Below are positions 23,740 to 35,000 of a stretch of DNA of 64,000 nt, in pieces. Source of the DNA: Rhodopirellula islandica. Lineage in GTDB: Bacteria; Planctomycetota; Planctomycetia; Pirellulales; Pirellulaceae. The number at the start of each line of letters is the position of its first letter. The stretch's first letter is position 1. The notes below the pieces were generated by a model, which was not told the origin of the DNA, searched no databases, and saw only the letters and a program-made list of their open reading frames with translations. The position numbers and the translations under genes were made by a program. Location of the stretch: positions 1 to 64,000 of the forward strand of contig NZ_LECT01000001.1 in the NCBI RefSeq assembly GCF_001027925.1. Direction: 5' to 3'.

Positions 23740-25424
23740 GGTCGTTTGGTTTTGGATGACGAGAAACGATTGGACGTGGGATCCAATGGTTGCAGCGTGA
23801 AGCGGAAATGCGAACCGGTCTGGGAGGGAATCCAGGTCAGTTCGCCACCGTGCCGACGGGCCGCGTTGCGAGCAATTGCCAGTCCAAGGCCTGTTCCCGC
23901 TGGTGCGGACAAGGAATCGTCGAGCCGTTCGAAGGGTTCGAAGATGCGTTTCGCTTCCGACTTGGTGATCCCCGGACCCTCATCGATCACGTCGATCGTG
24001 ATCACGGTTGCTGTTTGAGAACTGGTGAGTGTGACTCGCTTTCCGGCGGCCGCGTATTTTTCGACGTTGCTGAGCAGGTTCACCAGGACCAGTTCGATCA
24101 CATCGGCGTCGATCGGGATTGCTTCGTCGGCGTTGAGCTTCAACTTCGTTTTGATCTCGAGACTCGCGAAAGCGGGAGCAAAACTTTCAAGGACGCGACG
24201 AATGATTTGGTCGGGGACTTCGAGTGTTGGACACAGTTTGCCTTTGCCGGAAACCATGTCGAGGACACCTGTGACCAGGCGGGACAGACGTTGGCTCTCC
24301 TCTTCGATCACATCCAGGCGTTCCCGCAGTCGCAGGCGTTGGTTGGTCTCATCTGAAGAGGAAGTTGATTCCGAATCGAGGTCGCGTTTGGCAAGTTCGG
24401 CGTACAAGCGAATGTTGGTCAAAGGCGTTCGCAACTCGTGCGACACATGACTGGCAAAACTGACGCGTTGTTGAGCCAGTGTCATTTGTCGTCGGATCGT
24501 TGTCATCACATACGCTCCCAGCAACAACAGCGTGGTCGCCAGTGCCAGCAAGGTTGCCAGCAACGGTACCGTTCCGTCTGCTAGCCAGCCTGGGGCCGCA
24601 TCGGTCGACGGCGTGTAGATCAACCGCCATCCGTTCCAGGGCGAATCCATTCGAATTGTGGCGAGCGGTTGGGCTTGGTTGGTTGCATCCTTGGAATCGC
24701 CCCAGCGGTAGACCGTCCGGTCGGTGCTGTCTCGCAGTTCGTAGCGCCCGGCTTCCGTCGCAGTCGTGGCCGGCAAGGCTTCGACCAAGTCCGCCATCCA
24801 ACGCCCTCGTTCCAGAACGATCCCGGTGGCGGTTTGGTCGGATCGTGGCAACCACAGAACCAGTTGCAAACCGTCTTCGTGGAACCAGCTTTGCCAGCGA
24901 GTGCTGGTGGTTGGTGGGGTGCTTGCGACCGACGATTTGGAAGTCCGGGGACTTCGCGACTGCGGGATGGTTGGCTTGATGGACGGCAAGGATCCCGGGT
25001 CGCGGAGTGGAACAGTGGCTTCGTCTTGCTCTCCAATGGGGCGTCCACGAGCTAGTTCACTCAGGGCGGCATACCACAACGTTTCCGAGGATGTGTCAAC
25101 GGTAGGTTTGCGAGGGTAGATCAATCGTCCATCGCGATCGACCAACAAGACCGATCGAGCAATGGGCGTTGAGCGGCGAAGTTCCGCCAGGCGATTCAAG
25201 TCACGATCGGCCTGCCGAAGTTGGTCGCCAAGTTCGGTTTCATATCGCTGGGCGATGGGACGCAAGTTGGAACTCAAGTCCTGCAGTCGCCCAGCGAAGA
25301 GTTGTTGCAATTGTTCACGTTGCTGCTGTTGTTGCCGCGCGAGCGTGGCGGTTCCGAACCAGCCGATCAAGATCAGCGGCGAAACGATGAGCAACAGCAG
25401 TGCGAGGACGTGACGCAGAGGCAA
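23736..25424 (-). CDS. Membrane sensor histidine kinase
   Basis: A 562-residue kinase with a first helix at residues 5-25 (HVLALLLLIVSPLILIGWFGTA) and a second near 280-305 (VPLLATLLALATTLLLLGAYVMTTI). The extracytoplasmic domain of about 250 residues between them is Gln/Arg-rich at the start and not recognised. The catalytic part has the phospho-acceptor H329 (FASHVSHELRTPLTNIRLYAELA), N box LVLVNLLSNVEKYA, G1 VIDEGPGI, and G2 GTGLGLAIARNAARRHGG. The start is odd: the frame opens with TTG at 25424, only two codons after the stop of the VWA gene and in the same frame, with no ATG nearby. Translation probably depends on coupling to the VWA gene. The partner regulator overlaps the 3' end. Confidence 0.9.
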   Translation of the reverse strand: MPLRHVLALLLLIVSPLILIGWFGTATLARQQQQQREQLQQLFAGRLQDLSSNLRPIAQRYETELGDQLRQADRDLNRLAELRRSTPIARSVLLVDRDGRLIYPRKPTVDTSSETLWYAALSELARGRPIGEQDEATVPLRDPGSLPSIKPTIPQSRSPRTSKSSVASTPPTTSTRWQSWFHEDGLQLVLWLPRSDQTATGIVLERGRWMADLVEALPATTATEAGRYELRDSTDRTVYRWGDSKDATNQAQPLATIRMDSPWNGWRLIYTPSTDAAPGWLADGTVPLLATLLALATTLLLLGAYVMTTIRRQMTLAQQRVSFASHVSHELRTPLTNIRLYAELAKRDLDSESTSSSDETNQRLRLRERLDVIEEESQRLSRLVTGVLDMVSGKGKLCPTLEVPDQIIRRVLESFAPAFASLEIKTKLKLNADEAIPIDADVIELVLVNLLSNVEKYAAAGKRVTLTSSQTATVITIDVIDEGPGITKSEAKRIFEPFERLDDSLSAPAGTGLGLAIARNAARRHGGELTWIPSQTGSHFRFTLQPLDPTSNRFSSSKTKRP

Positions 25425-25430
25425 AAGGGA

Positions 25431-26825
25431 TTACCGACGAGGGGCCGAGGATTGGGAAGGCGAAAGACTAGGGACGTCCACCGAATAGGTTTGTTGATTT
25501 TGGACCGCATTTTGCAACTGTCGCATGCTCTTGCGAGTTGAATTCCACTTGGAACGATCCACAATCGCTTCGGCTTGCATTTCGTTGCTTACTTCGGCCA
25601 ACTTTAGCTCAGGGAGAACACTGGTGACGCCCTTCGCTTCACACTCAAAGTACAGCTTGTTGAGAGAGGTCGCATTTCGATTCAGCAGCGATTGTGCTTC
25701 CTTGACTTGACCTGCATCCCGCAGCGCGGTGGCTTCGCGATTGAGTTCGGTGGTGATTTGCAAGCTGCAGTAGGCGTACACCTCCATGTCCTTGGCTTCT
25801 TCGACGATCTTTTCTTCGTCACTGAAGCGAACCTGGATGCTGCTGGTCAGTTTCTCTTTGGTTTCGGTTTGTAGATTGCGATACTGCACCGTGACTTCTG
25901 CCAGGTCTCGGGTGGAGTCTTCCGTACCGGGGGAGACTTCGGTTTCGACGATGAAGTAACGTTCTTGATTGGCGTAGAGCTGAGCGAGCGGAATGCGAAT
26001 CGTTTGCCCTTCGATGTCTCCTTCGCTGCCGATCATCCGAACGGGGCGAACGGATTCATCCAGTTTGACCACGATTTCGAATTCGTTCGCGACGACGCTG
26101 AGAAGACCATCAAATTCCTGATTGAAGACGGAAACCAAACTGTCCGCATCTTCGATGAAGGCGTGGTTGCCACCGCCCACTGAAGCGAGCGCGACCATCA
26201 AGTCTTCGTTGTAACCTGAACCCAGACCGAGTGTGCTAACGCTGATCGCTTCCTTCATCAGCGAACGTCCCAGTCCTTCCAGTTCTTGTGGGCTTTGTGG
26301 GCCCACGTTGGCCAAGCCATCCGAAAGCAGGATGACACGGTTGACTTGTTCGTCGGCCAGGAACTTGCGAACTTCCGCGGCGCCTTTGCTGACACCGGCG
26401 AACAACGCGGTGGAACTGCCGGCTTTGATTCCGCGAATTTTTTGTTTGATTGATTCGCGGTCGGTGGCTTTGGTGGCGGGGACCAAGACGGTGACATTGC
26501 TGTCATACAAAACGACCGAAACAATGTCGTCGTTGCTGAGTCGATCGATCGCGGCTTCGGCAGCTTCTTTGGCACGCGTGAGTTTTTGTCCGCTCATCGA
26601 ACCGCTGTGGTCGAGCACCAGGCAGACGTTGACGGGTGGTCGCTCTTCAGCGGATTTCAGTTCAAAACCAGTCAGTGCGATTCGCAAGTGATTGGTTTGT
26701 TTCTCACCCGATTTCATAACCGGGTGGACCAAGCGGACATCCAATTTGACTTGTTCGGCACTCGCTTGGTGAAGCGGTGAGGCCGTCATGGCAGCAACAA
26801 GTAACATCAACAATGAGAAACGCAT
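25431..26825 (-). CDS. Exported von Willebrand factor A domain protein
   Basis: A 464-residue secreted or periplasmic protein. A Sec signal (MRFSLLMLLVAAMTASPLHQASA) is followed by a VWA domain (about residues 65-245) with an intact metal-ion-dependent adhesion site: DHSGSMSG, a Thr in SSTALFAGV, and an Asp in LLSDGLANVG. The C-terminal region (residues 250-410) is all-beta with YFIVETEVSPG and VQYRNLQTETKEKLTSS, then a helical tail. It resembles the YfbK/BatA-like stress-associated VWA proteins, but no family role is assured. It is the first gene of an operon with a histidine kinase and an OmpR-type regulator, suggesting it feeds an envelope signal to them. ATG 26825 fits the signal peptide. 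Confidence 0.85.
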   Translation of the reverse strand: MRFSLLMLLVAAMTASPLHQASAEQVKLDVRLVHPVMKSGEKQTNHLRIALTGFELKSAEERPPVNVCLVLDHSGSMSGQKLTRAKEAAEAAIDRLSNDDIVSVVLYDSNVTVLVPATKATDRESIKQKIRGIKAGSSTALFAGVSKGAAEVRKFLADEQVNRVILLSDGLANVGPQSPQELEGLGRSLMKEAISVSTLGLGSGYNEDLMVALASVGGGNHAFIEDADSLVSVFNQEFDGLLSVVANEFEIVVKLDESVRPVRMIGSEGDIEGQTIRIPLAQLYANQERYFIVETEVSPGTEDSTRDLAEVTVQYRNLQTETKEKLTSSIQVRFSDEEKIVEEAKDMEVYAYCSLQITTELNREATALRDAGQVKEAQSLLNRNATSLNKLYFECEAKGVTSVLPELKLAEVSNEMQAEAIVDRSKWNSTRKSMRQLQNAVQNQQTYSVDVPSLSPSQSSAPRR

Positions 26826-27097
26826 CGGAAGGCTCCTGAGACAAGAGAGGACTAGCGATCGAGCCGGACATGGCTCGGACGTCACTCATTGAACGAAAAG
26901 CGGTCGCTCAGAAGTTCGAATGGGTGTCAGTCAATTGTAAAAGAATTGTCAGGCACCCGGATGCATTGGTGTTTTTGGGGAATGCATCCCCAATTGGCAT
27001 CTTCGTTTCCCGGTTTTCGATGCGTTGAAGTTTGCAAAGCAGGACTCCAACGCGATGAAAGACTGGCCTTCCCCGGGAGTTGTTGGCTGGGCTGGGC

Positions 27098-28564
27098 TTA
27101 CAATTTGACGACGGCACCGAAGGACAGTCCAAAGAAACTGAGACCGTCATCCAGCGGACTGTCCGTGGAAATCCCACTGTCAGGACCAAGGAACGTGGCC
27201 GGCGGGTTGGGGCCGCCCACTTGCGTGAAGTGATGGGCTTCGAGTGCAACATGCATTTGAAGCAGGTCCCAGGGTGAGTATTCGATTCCGAATTGGAGTT
27301 CGGTGTTGCCGGTGAAGTGGCGGGCCGCATTGTTCGAATCGCGAACGTCGATTGAATTGAGGCTTTGTGTGACTTCATTGAAACTGTCCGAGACGGAAAA
27401 GTCTTGGTGCCCGTACAAGAGAGATCCACGCAGCGAGGTGAACAGTTGCAAGCGATCCAGCGGAAGTTGATGGAAGGCTGCGAGGGCAACGGTCGGGCCA
27501 ACTCCTCGGAACTGGGAAGACGCATGCACGGTTCCCACATCGGTGTTGGCGGCGTATCCCTGGCCAACCTGGGCGTAACGCAGACCGGTGTAGAGATCCA
27601 ATCGGGGCGCAATTCGCTTTTGCAATTCGAAATCCACCACATCGGAGTGAATTGTGCTGGCGAAGCTTCCTTCATTGATGAAGGCCAGTCCGGTTGTGAT
27701 GTCGCCGTCTTCGGAGAGGTAGCCGATCGCTCCCTCTTGGAAGGTTGGGATCAAGCCGTTGTCCTCGTTGGCGGTCAGCGACGTGCCTTGGTCAAACCGC
27801 CAGTAGCGAGCTTGGAATCCCAATGTGCCGTCCGATTTGTGCTGGCCAACTTGATAACGGTAGCTGTATTCCAGTTCCCAAGGGAACATGATCGAGACGT
27901 ACTCATCGACGGATCCATTGTCGTCGTGATCGCGTTCAACAATCAACGCCGTGGTGTTGGATTGAAAGGGTTGGACAAACACATTGTCGAAACTCGCAAA
28001 CCATTTTGTGGGAAGTGATTCACGGCGGCTTTGTTCCTTCGCATCCAATTCATGTTGCATTCTCGCGATCTGATTGCCCTGGCGAATCATCAGTGTTTGC
28101 AGTTCAGCGACTGGTGAACTGTCAGAGATGGACGCTGCGATACCGCTGTTGTATGCGACCGGTTGCACATCGCGATCCAGTTTCGCTTTCGATGTTGCAT
28201 CGAGGCCGAGAGCGGAGGATTTGGGTTCGGTGTCGCGGAGCTTGCTTTTGCGGTCGCTGTTTTCGGAAGCGGTGGCAGGGGTTTCCGCAGTGCTTTCCTG
28301 AGCACGGTCTTCCAACGAATTCAGGCTTGCGAGATGAAAGCTGGCTCCTCCGCTCGGCTTCTTCGATGGGCTGTTGAGGGGTTGGGCTGTTTCGGCATTC
28401 ACCGTGACAAGCGTGTTGAGAGGCGTTGGAGAGTCGGTGCTCGCGTAGTCACCGTATTGCGGCCAAGCCTGTGTTAGACGCCGAAGTCCAGCGTCCTGTG
28501 CCAGCAAGCTTCCTGCAGTGCAAAGAGTGCACAGGGGCAGTGCGACCATTGTCCAAAATCTCAT
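27098..28564 (-). CDS. Outer-membrane beta-barrel protein, Lpg1974/BBP7-like
   Basis: A 488-residue exported protein. A Sec signal (MRFWTMVALPLCTLCTAGSLLAQ) precedes a disordered Ser/Thr/Ala region (25-140) and a short coiled coil (LQTLMIRQGNQIARMQHELDAKEQSRRE). From about residue 195 there are alternating amphipathic strands: WELEYSYRYQVGQ, TLGFQARYWRFDQG, RLDLYTGLRYAQVGQGY, QFRGVGPTVALAAFHQL, LQLFTSLRGSLLYG, ELQFGIEYSPWDLLQMHVALEAHHF. The protein ends in FFGLSFGAVVKL, an outer-membrane insertion-type C-terminus. The pattern matches planctomycete Lpg1974/BBP7-type pore-forming proteins. It is divergent from the giant gene across a 447-bp gap. No terminator was recognised. Confidence 0.7.
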   Translation of the reverse strand: MRFWTMVALPLCTLCTAGSLLAQDAGLRRLTQAWPQYGDYASTDSPTPLNTLVTVNAETAQPLNSPSKKPSGGASFHLASLNSLEDRAQESTAETPATASENSDRKSKLRDTEPKSSALGLDATSKAKLDRDVQPVAYNSGIAASISDSSPVAELQTLMIRQGNQIARMQHELDAKEQSRRESLPTKWFASFDNVFVQPFQSNTTALIVERDHDDNGSVDEYVSIMFPWELEYSYRYQVGQHKSDGTLGFQARYWRFDQGTSLTANEDNGLIPTFQEGAIGYLSEDGDITTGLAFINEGSFASTIHSDVVDFELQKRIAPRLDLYTGLRYAQVGQGYAANTDVGTVHASSQFRGVGPTVALAAFHQLPLDRLQLFTSLRGSLLYGHQDFSVSDSFNEVTQSLNSIDVRDSNNAARHFTGNTELQFGIEYSPWDLLQMHVALEAHHFTQVGGPNPPATFLGPDSGISTDSPLDDGLSFFGLSFGAVVKL

Positions 28565-29011
28565 CCATCAATCCCAGTTGGCAGAGCATGCTGTATTGGT
28601 CCGGTTGATCAAGGCAGCCGCCGTTGAACGCTTCTTGCTAGCTGAACCGGTAGGTGAAAAGGCATTTCGAGATCATCCTGCTATGGAATTCCGGCTGGGG
28701 GTGTCAATGTGACTTTGAGCATTTTGTTTGTGGCCTTTTTGAAGACGATGGCCCCCGCTGAGCAAATGCAGTGCCTTTGATTTGCTGGCAGACGGCGGAA
28801 CATCGTGTTTTGTTCATGCGTTGAGGCGGGTGTGGATGCCCGAATCTCGCTGAATGCCAGTTTTTCCTCAGTTGTTTTGCCTTTTTGCTAAAGCCCGCAA
28901 TTTCATCAGCTTCTTGGAGTTTCGACCTCGTTCATCAATTTGATACTTCTTTCGCTCACTCTCGGCTTCCGGCAGTGCATGCAAATTTAGTGTCCACCAG
29001 GTTCGACATCG
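28565..29011. other. Divergent upstream region of the giant gene
   Basis: A gap of 447 bp between the OMP gene (-) and the giant gene (+). It must hold both promoters. The part nearest the giant gene is comparatively AT-rich (about 28.84-29.0 kb). No Shine-Dalgarno sequence precedes the ATG at 29012 and no confident hexamers, operators or hairpins were found. Confidence 0.4.
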
Positions 29012-32000
29012 ATGAATTTTGAAAAACGTTTGACTGCCATTTTTGAGAGTGTTCGCAGAAGTCAAACGACGAAGTCAAGCCGTTTGCGAGGGCGCAGGGC
29101 GAAACGATTCGGCAGGAAGCTCAGCGTCCAGGCGCTGGAGGCAAGGGAGCTGCTCGCAGGTGACCTTTCTTTGGATGCCGCTGCCTTGGGGGAGACGAGT
29201 CTCGGGGGCGACAACACCATTCAGTTGAGTATGTCGGGCGACAACCTGCGGGTGGTCGTTGACGGTGGTACGCCGACGACTCACGATCTCTCAAGCTTCG
29301 ACAGTGTTTCCTTGGATGCGGGAGCTGGCGATGACACGATTGAGGTGATTGGCAGTCTGGATCTGGAGAACTCTGACAGCGATCCACTCGGTCTCAACCT
29401 GACGGCTGATACGATTGTCGTCGCTGCAGGCGTCGATATCAAAGCAGGTGATGTCGATTTCCATGCCGTCGGGGACGATTTCAGTTTTGCCCAATCGTTG
29501 CCGATTGATCCGTTCAGTGTTTTGGCAAGCGATCGCTTGATCCAACTGAACACGGGATCTTCGATCGTCGGTGGTTCGATCAAACTGCACGCGGACCGGA
29601 TCTCCTCTTACGTCAGCTCTTTTCAGCAGTTTGGCGGCGGTGAGAAGAACGCGGAGATCGAGATCGAGGGTGCGACCATCACGGGGACGTCTGTTTCGAT
29701 CACGGCCAACGCCGAAGATGAAAACCTCAATGATTCTGTGCCCGAGTTTCTGCAGAATTCGGTTCTGCGTTTTGTGGAGGATTATCTGCTCGATGGCATC
29801 ATTCCCAAGGTGCCTTTGGCGGTGATGATCCGCAGCAGCGAGGCATCGATTGATATCAACGCGAGCAGCATCAGTGCAAGCAGCGGTGATGTTGACATCA
29901 TTGCCAAAGCCGTCTCGGATGCCACGACGAAGGCCGTCGCAAGCAACACGACCAATGAGTCGGCAGGGACCAGTGCGTTGGGCAGTGGACTGGCGTTCTT
30001 GAACAGCATCAGCGCTGGGTATTCGCAGGCCGAATCTTCGGCGACGGTCAGTTTGAGTGCGACGACAACCGTGGATGCGTCGCGGCATGTGAAGATTGAA
30101 TCGGATGCGGAAACGATTGCCTCGGTTGCGGCAGCCACCGTCAAAAATCAGACGTCTGCATTTCGAACCAACCCGGCTCCGCCTGACACCTCCGCGTTGG
30201 CTGCGTCGCTAGCCATCACCAATTCTCAGACAACGTCGACGGCAACCGTCGGGTCGCAAACGATCATTCACGCGGGTGGAAACGTTGAAGTCAACGCGAT
30301 CGGCCAGGTTGAAAATGCAGCGGCAGCGGCGGCTGAGATTCGTGAAGATGGCCGCGGGGCATTGAGCATCGCGTTGGGATTTGATGACGCCAACATTCAA
30401 TCCCAGGTCGATGGCACGATCACTGCCGCTGGTACCGTCAGCACTGCGCTCGATCACAGTGCATTGCAACACGCCACCAACACGATCAACATTCCCGATC
30501 ACGGACTGTCCAATGGCGATCGGCTGACTTACCAGGCGGTTCCGACCGGCAGTGCGGCTGCTCAGGTGATTGCTGGTTTGATCAACCAAGAAACTTATCA
30601 GGTTCAGGTCGTTGATGGCGACAACATTCAATTGGTACGCAGTTCCGCGATCGATCTTTCCGCAGCAGCGACCAATTCAGCGTCGACGCATTCTTACGCG
30701 AAACGCGATGCCGTGTCCTTCAATCCTGCCACGGCGGTGGATGTCGGGAACAACACGATCACGGTCGGTACGACTGGGATTCAAGAAGGTGGATCCGTGG
30801 TCTACATGGTGGGGCACGATGCCACGCCAGTGCCGGAGTTGCAGCCCATTGGCGGTCTGGTAGATCGCACACACTACGTTGCTATCAACGTGTCTGAATC
30901 AGGCGGCAACACAACCTTCCAGGTTGCGGACGCCTCCACGCAGACGGTCGCGATCGATTTGACCAGTGGAGCCGTTGGTAACGCACATGCACTGGGATTT
31001 GACAATGCGGCCGTGACCTTCAAGCCAGAGACCGTTGTAGACGACGCCGAAGATTCCATCACGATCACCAGTCACGGTTTCGACACCGGTGACCAGATCA
31101 CGTACCACACCGACTCCAGTCAAAGCAGCCAGGTGACGACGCAGCAATACAACATGCTGTACAAGCCAGAGTTGGTTGAGTTTGATCCGTCGTTCACCGA
31201 TGCTGCGGTGGGATCAACGGTGGATACGGACGCCAACACTTTGAATCTCCGTGTGGATCACCATTTGGTCACGGGGCAGCGATTCACTTATTCCGATGGA
31301 TCTGGAACAGCCATCGGCGGATTGGTTGACGGGCAAGACTACTTTGCAATCGCTGTCGATTCGCGAACACTGCAAGTTGCATCCAGTCGAGCCGGGGCGC
31401 TTGCTGGGACTGCGATGAGTGTTTCCTCGGTTGGTTCGGGGACGGAGCATTCGTTGTTGGCCCACACGATTGATGTGATCGACGACCAAATATCGCTGCC
31501 AGGTCATGGACTGCAGACAGGGCAAGAGATCGTTTACAGCGAGGGGCAAGGCAACGCGACGACGAACGTTCTGACCGACGCGACCACGTACTATGTGATT
31601 CAGTTGGATGAGAATCGCATTCAGCTGGCCAGCACGCGAAGCGATGCGTTTGCCAGCACAGCGGTCAACCTGACCGGAGAGATCGGCGGGAATGAAGGCG
31701 AGAGTTTCTCGACTGGTTTTGGCGTTCTTTTGGTCGATGGCTCCCGCACGGAATCGACTGTCAACGAGGGGCTGAATCGCCTGAACTTGCCCAATCACGG
31801 TTTGGACACCGGTACAACGGTTGTGTACCGTCCTGCAACGACTTCGATCGATGGGTTGGTCTCTGGCAATGAGTATTTGGTCAAGGTCATCGATGCGAAT
31901 TCGATCGAGCTCTATGCCGATGCCACCACCCTGGCGAGTGGCAGTCCGGTCAACATTGACGTGCCAACCGGTTTGGATCCCGAGTCGCACGGGCTGTTGG

Positions 32001-35000
32001 TTGTCTATCCAGACATGGATGTCAGCAGCGACACCATCTACATCGATGACCATGGGTTGGTCGCTGGCGATGAGCTTGTTTACAGCAATCAAGGCGGCCC
32101 TGACATTGGCGGGTTGGTCAGCGGGACGACCTACAAAATCGAGCGAATTGACGGCGGAACTTTTCAACTGCTGGATGGTTCCGGCAGCGTGATTGACCTT
32201 GGGACGGGTGCGACGGATGGTGCCGTTCACCGGTTCACTCTGGAGAGGAATTCAACCCATTTCGACTTCACGGCGGCGTTGCTGACTCCCGCTAGCGGAG
32301 CGACTCGTGTTCTGTTCGATCCAACTGCTGGTCCAATCGTGGACGCATCGAGCAATCGGGTTACCAGCTTTCAACATGGGTTTTCCGCCAACGAAGCGGT
32401 GACGTACTTGGCCGCAGGCGGCACATCGATTGTCGGTTTGGTTGCAGGCACGTCGTACAAAATCGACGTGGTCGATGTGGATCATTTCCGATTGTTGAAC
32501 GCGGCGACGGACAGCGTGATCAACCTGACTGGAGCGGGAACGGCGACGTATCACGGGTTTCAACGCACAAGCTTTTTGACGAAAGCAGATTCCGCGATCA
32601 GTGGTCTGCGCAATGGCGGGACCTACTTCGTCAGTAAGATCGATGCGAATCGTTTTCGATTGACAGAAACTCAGTTGGAGGCGTTCAATGCGCAACCGGT
32701 TGCTTTTGGTGATCCTGATTCAACCAGTGATACCAAACATTACCTGGGGCAGTTTGCCGGTTCCGGCATCAGCATCACAGCCGACCTCGCGGCGAGCAAC
32801 GTGGTCGATTCGGGCGCCGCTCTCGGTGGAGATGATCCCGCCTTTCGGCGTTTTTTGAGTGTGCCATCGGCAGGCGGATCAGGGATTGGTGCTGGCTTGA
32901 AGGGTTTTGCGGGAAGTTTCCTTGAAAACATGCCTTTCAAGGGAACGACAAGTGATCAGACCAACGACACGTTTTCGTTGGCTGGCACGGTGGCTGTGAA
33001 CCAGGTGGATCACGATGTGATTGCTGCGACCGGCACGGGATCCACGTTGCAGTCCCCATACGACATCGTGGTGCAAGCGAGCATCGAGCAAGATGTTCAA
33101 GTGCTGTCGCGCGGCGGCACGGAATCAGCGGGTGGATCGGATACCGAAACCGGGCCATTGAAATCAAATGAGTTGCGCAAGCGTAGCTCGGACAAGAAGT
33201 TTGCCGGGAGTGCGACCGTTGGGATCGGTCTGATCGATAACAATGTGCAAGCCACGATTGGCAAGGACAGTCAGTTGGACGCCGGCCAAGCGATCGACGT
33301 CTTGGCCAGCCTCAGCTATCCCATTCGAATCGATCCGTTGGCAGCGTTGCCATTTGGCACGTCAACCATCGCGACCATTGATGATCCGCTGAGTTTCTAC
33401 CAGCAAGATTGGCTCGGCGAGGTGGAGAAGCTGCAGGAAGGCAATCTTGGGATGAGCGAAATCCTGAATGTCTGGTCGGCTTCGACGACCGGTGGTGACG
33501 GCACAACCGAAGGAGATGGCGAGGCAGCGGAATATTCCGTAGCGGGAACGGTTGCTTATGTCGACTACACCAATCGAACCATCGCCAGTGTCGGCGAAGG
33601 AGCGAAGCTGAATCAGAACAGCCTCTACAGCGGAGCGGATCGACGCGTCAACGTGGAGGCCGAAACTGAAATGACGCTGCTGAGCCTTTCAGGCATGATC
33701 AGCGTGGATGCCAGCGCCAGCAATGTGAAGGACATGGTCAAAGAAGGCAAGTTCAGCAGCCCTGTTCAGCCGATCGGGAACACCGCTGGAAAGTTGGGGA
33801 TCGGCGGCAGCGCACTGATCCAGGTGTTTGATCACCAGACACAAGCGATCATTCATCCATCCGCCAGCATTGAAACGGGCGTTGATGCGCCCTTGACCGT
33901 TTCTGCCATCGAAGATGTCTTCACGATCGACATTGCGCAGGCCGGTGGTGAAAGCGGCAAGGTGGGCGTGAGTGGGACGGTCAATGTTCTGCTTCAAGAG
34001 AACCAAACTCAGGCTCACATTCGAGATGGATTGACCTACACCGGCGGCGGCATTGATGTTGATGCGGACGACCAAACCACACACATCGGAATTGGCGGGT
34101 CGGTTCAGAAGGCTGGCGTGGCTGCGATTGGCGTGACCGTCAATGTGCGAGATATCGAGAAACAAACTGCGGCAACGATTGGGGACACGCGGCGAACGAT
34201 CACCGACGCAGATGTCAATTTGGGATCCAACGCGATCACATTGGATGGGCACGGTCTCAGCACCGGTGACACGCTGCGCTATGTTCCTCGATCGGGAGCC
34301 AGCATCACCGGGCTAACCGCTGGTGCGATGTACTATGTGATCCGCGATAGCGGCGACCAGTTCCGGTTGGCGAGTTCGGCTGTGAACGCGACCAACGCGG
34401 TGGCCATTAACCTCACTGCCGCCACTGGGACGATGGACTTTGATTGGGGAGCAGGCCTGTCCATTGCGGCTGGATCGTTTGGCGTCTCGGTCGATGCCAA
34501 CAGCGGCGGAAACCTTTGGTCCTTCGGCGTGGCGGGCACGTTTGCGGAGAACAAGAGTGCGACGCCAACCGAACCCACCGTGCCAACCCAAGAAGAGGCG
34601 GCTGCGCAGAATTCTTTCAAAACCGGTGTCGGGCTGGCGGGTGATGCAACCTGGAATGATCTTGATTCCAGCGTGGAAGCGTATGTCAGTTCGATTGGAA
34701 CGCTGACAACGACCGCAGGTGGCGATCTGATGGTTCACGCCATCGAAGCGAGCAGCGTGGTTGCGGTCTCGGCTGGGATTGCAATCGCAAATTCCGACAA
34801 TGCGGGCGTGGCATTGGCCGGGTCGTTCAATCGCAATTTGTTGAATCTTCGCACGTCAGCCTGGGTGGATCGCTTGGATGCGGACATTGCCGGCGCGACC
34901 ACCATCCGTGCCGAAAATGATTCGGACATCGTTGCCATCGCAGCGGGCGTCTCGGGCAGCAAAGCCGGTGGGGGAATGAACGAAAAGGCAGCCATTGGTG

